A DNA stretch of 64,000 bases, from assembly GCA_947595585.1 (NCBI GenBank), contig CANQET010000003.1:78926-142925 (forward strand), in the 5' to 3' direction. A program made the translations under genes and the position numbers. Under the pieces are notes generated by a model. The model ran no database searches and was not told the DNA's origin. It saw only the letters and a program-made list of their open reading frames with translations. This document shows positions 62,576 to 64,000 of the stretch, one piece after another. Source of the DNA: an uncultured Clostridia bacterium. Lineage in GTDB: Bacteria; Bacillota; Clostridia; Christensenellales; Borkfalkiaceae. How positions within the stretch are numbered: the first letter of the stretch is position 1; each line of letters opens with the position of its first letter.

Positions 62576-63988
62576 TTAAGTTCTTTCAAAAAAATATGTA
62601 TGAGCTAAGTTTTTGCCGCCCTCGGCTTTGACAATGCCGTTTTCGATCCAAACCGCTCTGTCGCATAGAGCTTCGGCGCAACGCATATCGTGCGTTACCG
62701 TGATCATAACATTATGGGTGCGGTCGTGAAGTTCGTTGAGAATCTCCACAAGCGAGCGTAGTCCCGAATAGTCCTGCCCCACCGTCGGCTCGTCCAAAAG
62801 AAGCACGTCGGGAATAGCCGCCGCTACCGCCGCTATCGACACTCTCCGCTTTTGCCCCTCGGAAAGCGACTGCGGATGACGGTTTTTTATTTTTTCAAGC
62901 CCGAAAAGCTTTATCATTTCCCTTGCATATTCTTCGCTCTTTGCCCCGAACAGGATTTCCTTTTCCACCGTCGGCATAAACAGCATATAGTTGGGGTTTT
63001 GATAGACGACGCCCACCCTCTTAAACCATTTTTTGCTCGCTCGTTTGCCGAGTTTGGGATCGAGAAATTGATTGACAGTTCCGCCCGACGATTTATTTAA
63101 TCGAGCGAAAATGCGGAGAAGCGTCGTCTTGCCGCACCCGTTTTCGCCCAAAATAAGCAATCTCTCGTCCTTATTTACGGAAAAGGAAATATCTTTGAGA
63201 ATTTCTTTCCCGTCTGCGGAATAGGCGATATTTTTCAGTTCAAAAAGAGGGTCTTTCGCCTCATGCCTTTCCGCCTCGTCCGCGATAACCACGGTTTGGG
63301 AGGTTAGGTACGCCCTCTTATCCTCGACTTTGGTAACGACTCCCGCTCGAATATTCCAAACGGAATCCACATAAGAAAGGACCATATCGAGCCTGTGTTC
63401 GACGACAAGTACGGCATATCCTGCGCCTGCGAGTTTTCGGAGCGTGTTCATCAAAAAGTCCGCTCCGTCAATATCGAGGTTGGCAAGCGGCTCGTCCAAA
63501 ATGAGAATTTTTTGTCCCATCGCAAGCGTGGAAGCGGTAATCAGTCTTTGTTTCTGCCCGCCTGAAAGAGTTCGGGTTTTCCACTCCCTGTCTATACCCA
63601 TCATTGAGCAGACGATCCCGATTTGCCGCTCGATCTTCTCGGGAGCAAAGGCAAAGTTTTCACAGCCGAAGGCGATCTCGTCCTCGACGATCTTTTGAAT
63701 GATCTGACTGTCGGCGTTCTGCAAGACCACGCCTACCTTGCGGCAGATCTCACTCATCTTTTTACCCTTACTGTTTTCGCCGTCAATAAAAATTTCGCCT
63801 TCGATATTTCCCGCAATGACATTGGGAATAATCCCTGCGATCAGAGAAAGGAGCGTACTTTTCCCCTCGCCCGAAAGCCCGCTTAGAAGTGCTACTTCTC
63901 CATACTCCACGGAAAAGTTGACGTTCTTTAATATTTGCGCCGTCCCGTCATACGAGAACGAAACATTTTTAAGTTCTATTGCCCTCAT
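62576..63988 (-). CDS. ECF-type ABC transporter ATPase with two fused ATPase domains (EcfA-like)
   Basis: 470 residues. Domain 1 (about 3-230) has Walker A GLSGEGKST (37-45) and signature LSGGQKQR. Domain 2 (from about 250) has GENGCGKTT near 285 and signature LSEGQKRR. Both carry the DEPLANLD/DEPTVGQD Walker B. Double-ATPase EcfA proteins energise ECF importers together with a membrane EcfT and a substrate-specific S component, which would lie outside the window to the right. The substrate (a vitamin, metal or small metabolite) cannot be told. The start at 63988 has a GGTGG-like site. Base composition is lower in G+C than the left part of the window. Confidence 0.88.
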   Translation of the reverse strand: MRAIELKNVSFSYDGTAQILKNVNFSVEYGEVALLSGLSGEGKSTLLSLIAGIIPNVIAGNIEGEIFIDGENSKGKKMSEICRKVGVVLQNADSQIIQKIVEDEIAFGCENFAFAPEKIERQIGIVCSMMGIDREWKTRTLSGGQKQRLITASTLAMGQKILILDEPLANLDIDGADFLMNTLRKLAGAGYAVLVVEHRLDMVLSYVDSVWNIRAGVVTKVEDKRAYLTSQTVVIADEAERHEAKDPLFELKNIAYSADGKEILKDISFSVNKDERLLILGENGCGKTTLLRIFARLNKSSGGTVNQFLDPKLGKRASKKWFKRVGVVYQNPNYMLFMPTVEKEILFGAKSEEYAREMIKLFGLEKIKNRHPQSLSEGQKRRVSIAAVAAAIPDVLLLDEPTVGQDYSGLRSLVEILNELHDRTHNVMITVTHDMRCAEALCDRAVWIENGIVKAEGGKNLAHTYFFERT

Positions 63989-64000
63989 AATACCACCGCC

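Overview
The window is about 60% G+C. Its gene content points to a Gram-positive, probably gut-dwelling member of the Clostridia: trigger factor/ClpP/ClpX, an rnc-smc-ftsY-ylxM-ffh-rpsP-khpA block, RqcH, a SpoVB-type flippase, a LysM protein and many lipoproteins with a short MKK-type signal peptide. Lineages near Christensenellales would fit, but that placement is an inference. Promoters are of the SigA type (TTGACA-17/18-TATAAT) and many genes have a clear GGAGG ribosome-binding site.

Layout. 1-2.1 kb: the 5' part of an ArsP_2-like metal exporter and a sugar-type ABC ATPase. 2.2-3.2 kb: intergenic repeat mosaic. 3.3-7.2 kb: a large lipoprotein built of seven related domains. 7.4-8.9 kb: a pentanucleotide satellite, more mosaic, and a structured 117-nt inverted-repeat element. 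9-12.1 kb: tig-clpP-clpX. 12.3-17.6 kb: rqcH, cysK, a Cys-rich protein, a LysM protein and a SpoVB-like flippase. 17.7-26 kb: a tandem pair of 1.2-kresidue lipoproteins, identical over the promoter and first ~290 residues and then divergent. 26.7-29.6 kb: a lipid-anchored tyrosine phosphatase and pgi. 29.8-39.7 kb: the khpA/rpsP/ffh/ylxM/ftsY/smc/rnc/plsX housekeeping block, broken by repeat mosaics. 39.9-57 kb: one long leftward unit encoding a 2489-residue surface subtilisin-like protease with BspA-type repeats, a lipoprotein, a complete Opp peptide transporter (A-B-C-D-F) and a small membrane protein. 57.2-60.1 kb: engB and lon. 60.2-61.5 kb: mosaic, the second copy of the 117-nt element, a YbjN-like gene and an MIF-type tautomerase. 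61.5-64 kb: a more AT-rich segment with the tail of a large serine recombinase, an alpha/beta hydrolase and a double-ATPase ECF-type transporter subunit, probably acquired DNA.

How the parts may work together. The protease and Opp genes read as one extracellular protein-digestion and peptide-import pathway driven from one strong promoter. Trigger factor, ClpXP, Lon and RqcH give protein folding and quality control. SRP (Ffh), its receptor FtsY and the YlxM protein handle export of the many secreted lipoproteins.

The most unusual signals are not protein-coding. The 117-nt element is present twice (8809-8925 and 60490-60606), and every helix that differs between the copies differs by paired, compensating changes, while the internal loops are kept. 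A mosaic of short GC-rich palindromic modules fills nearly every large gap, has overwritten the 3' end of a flippase gene, and contains a 56-bp core that is flipped between two otherwise similar copies.
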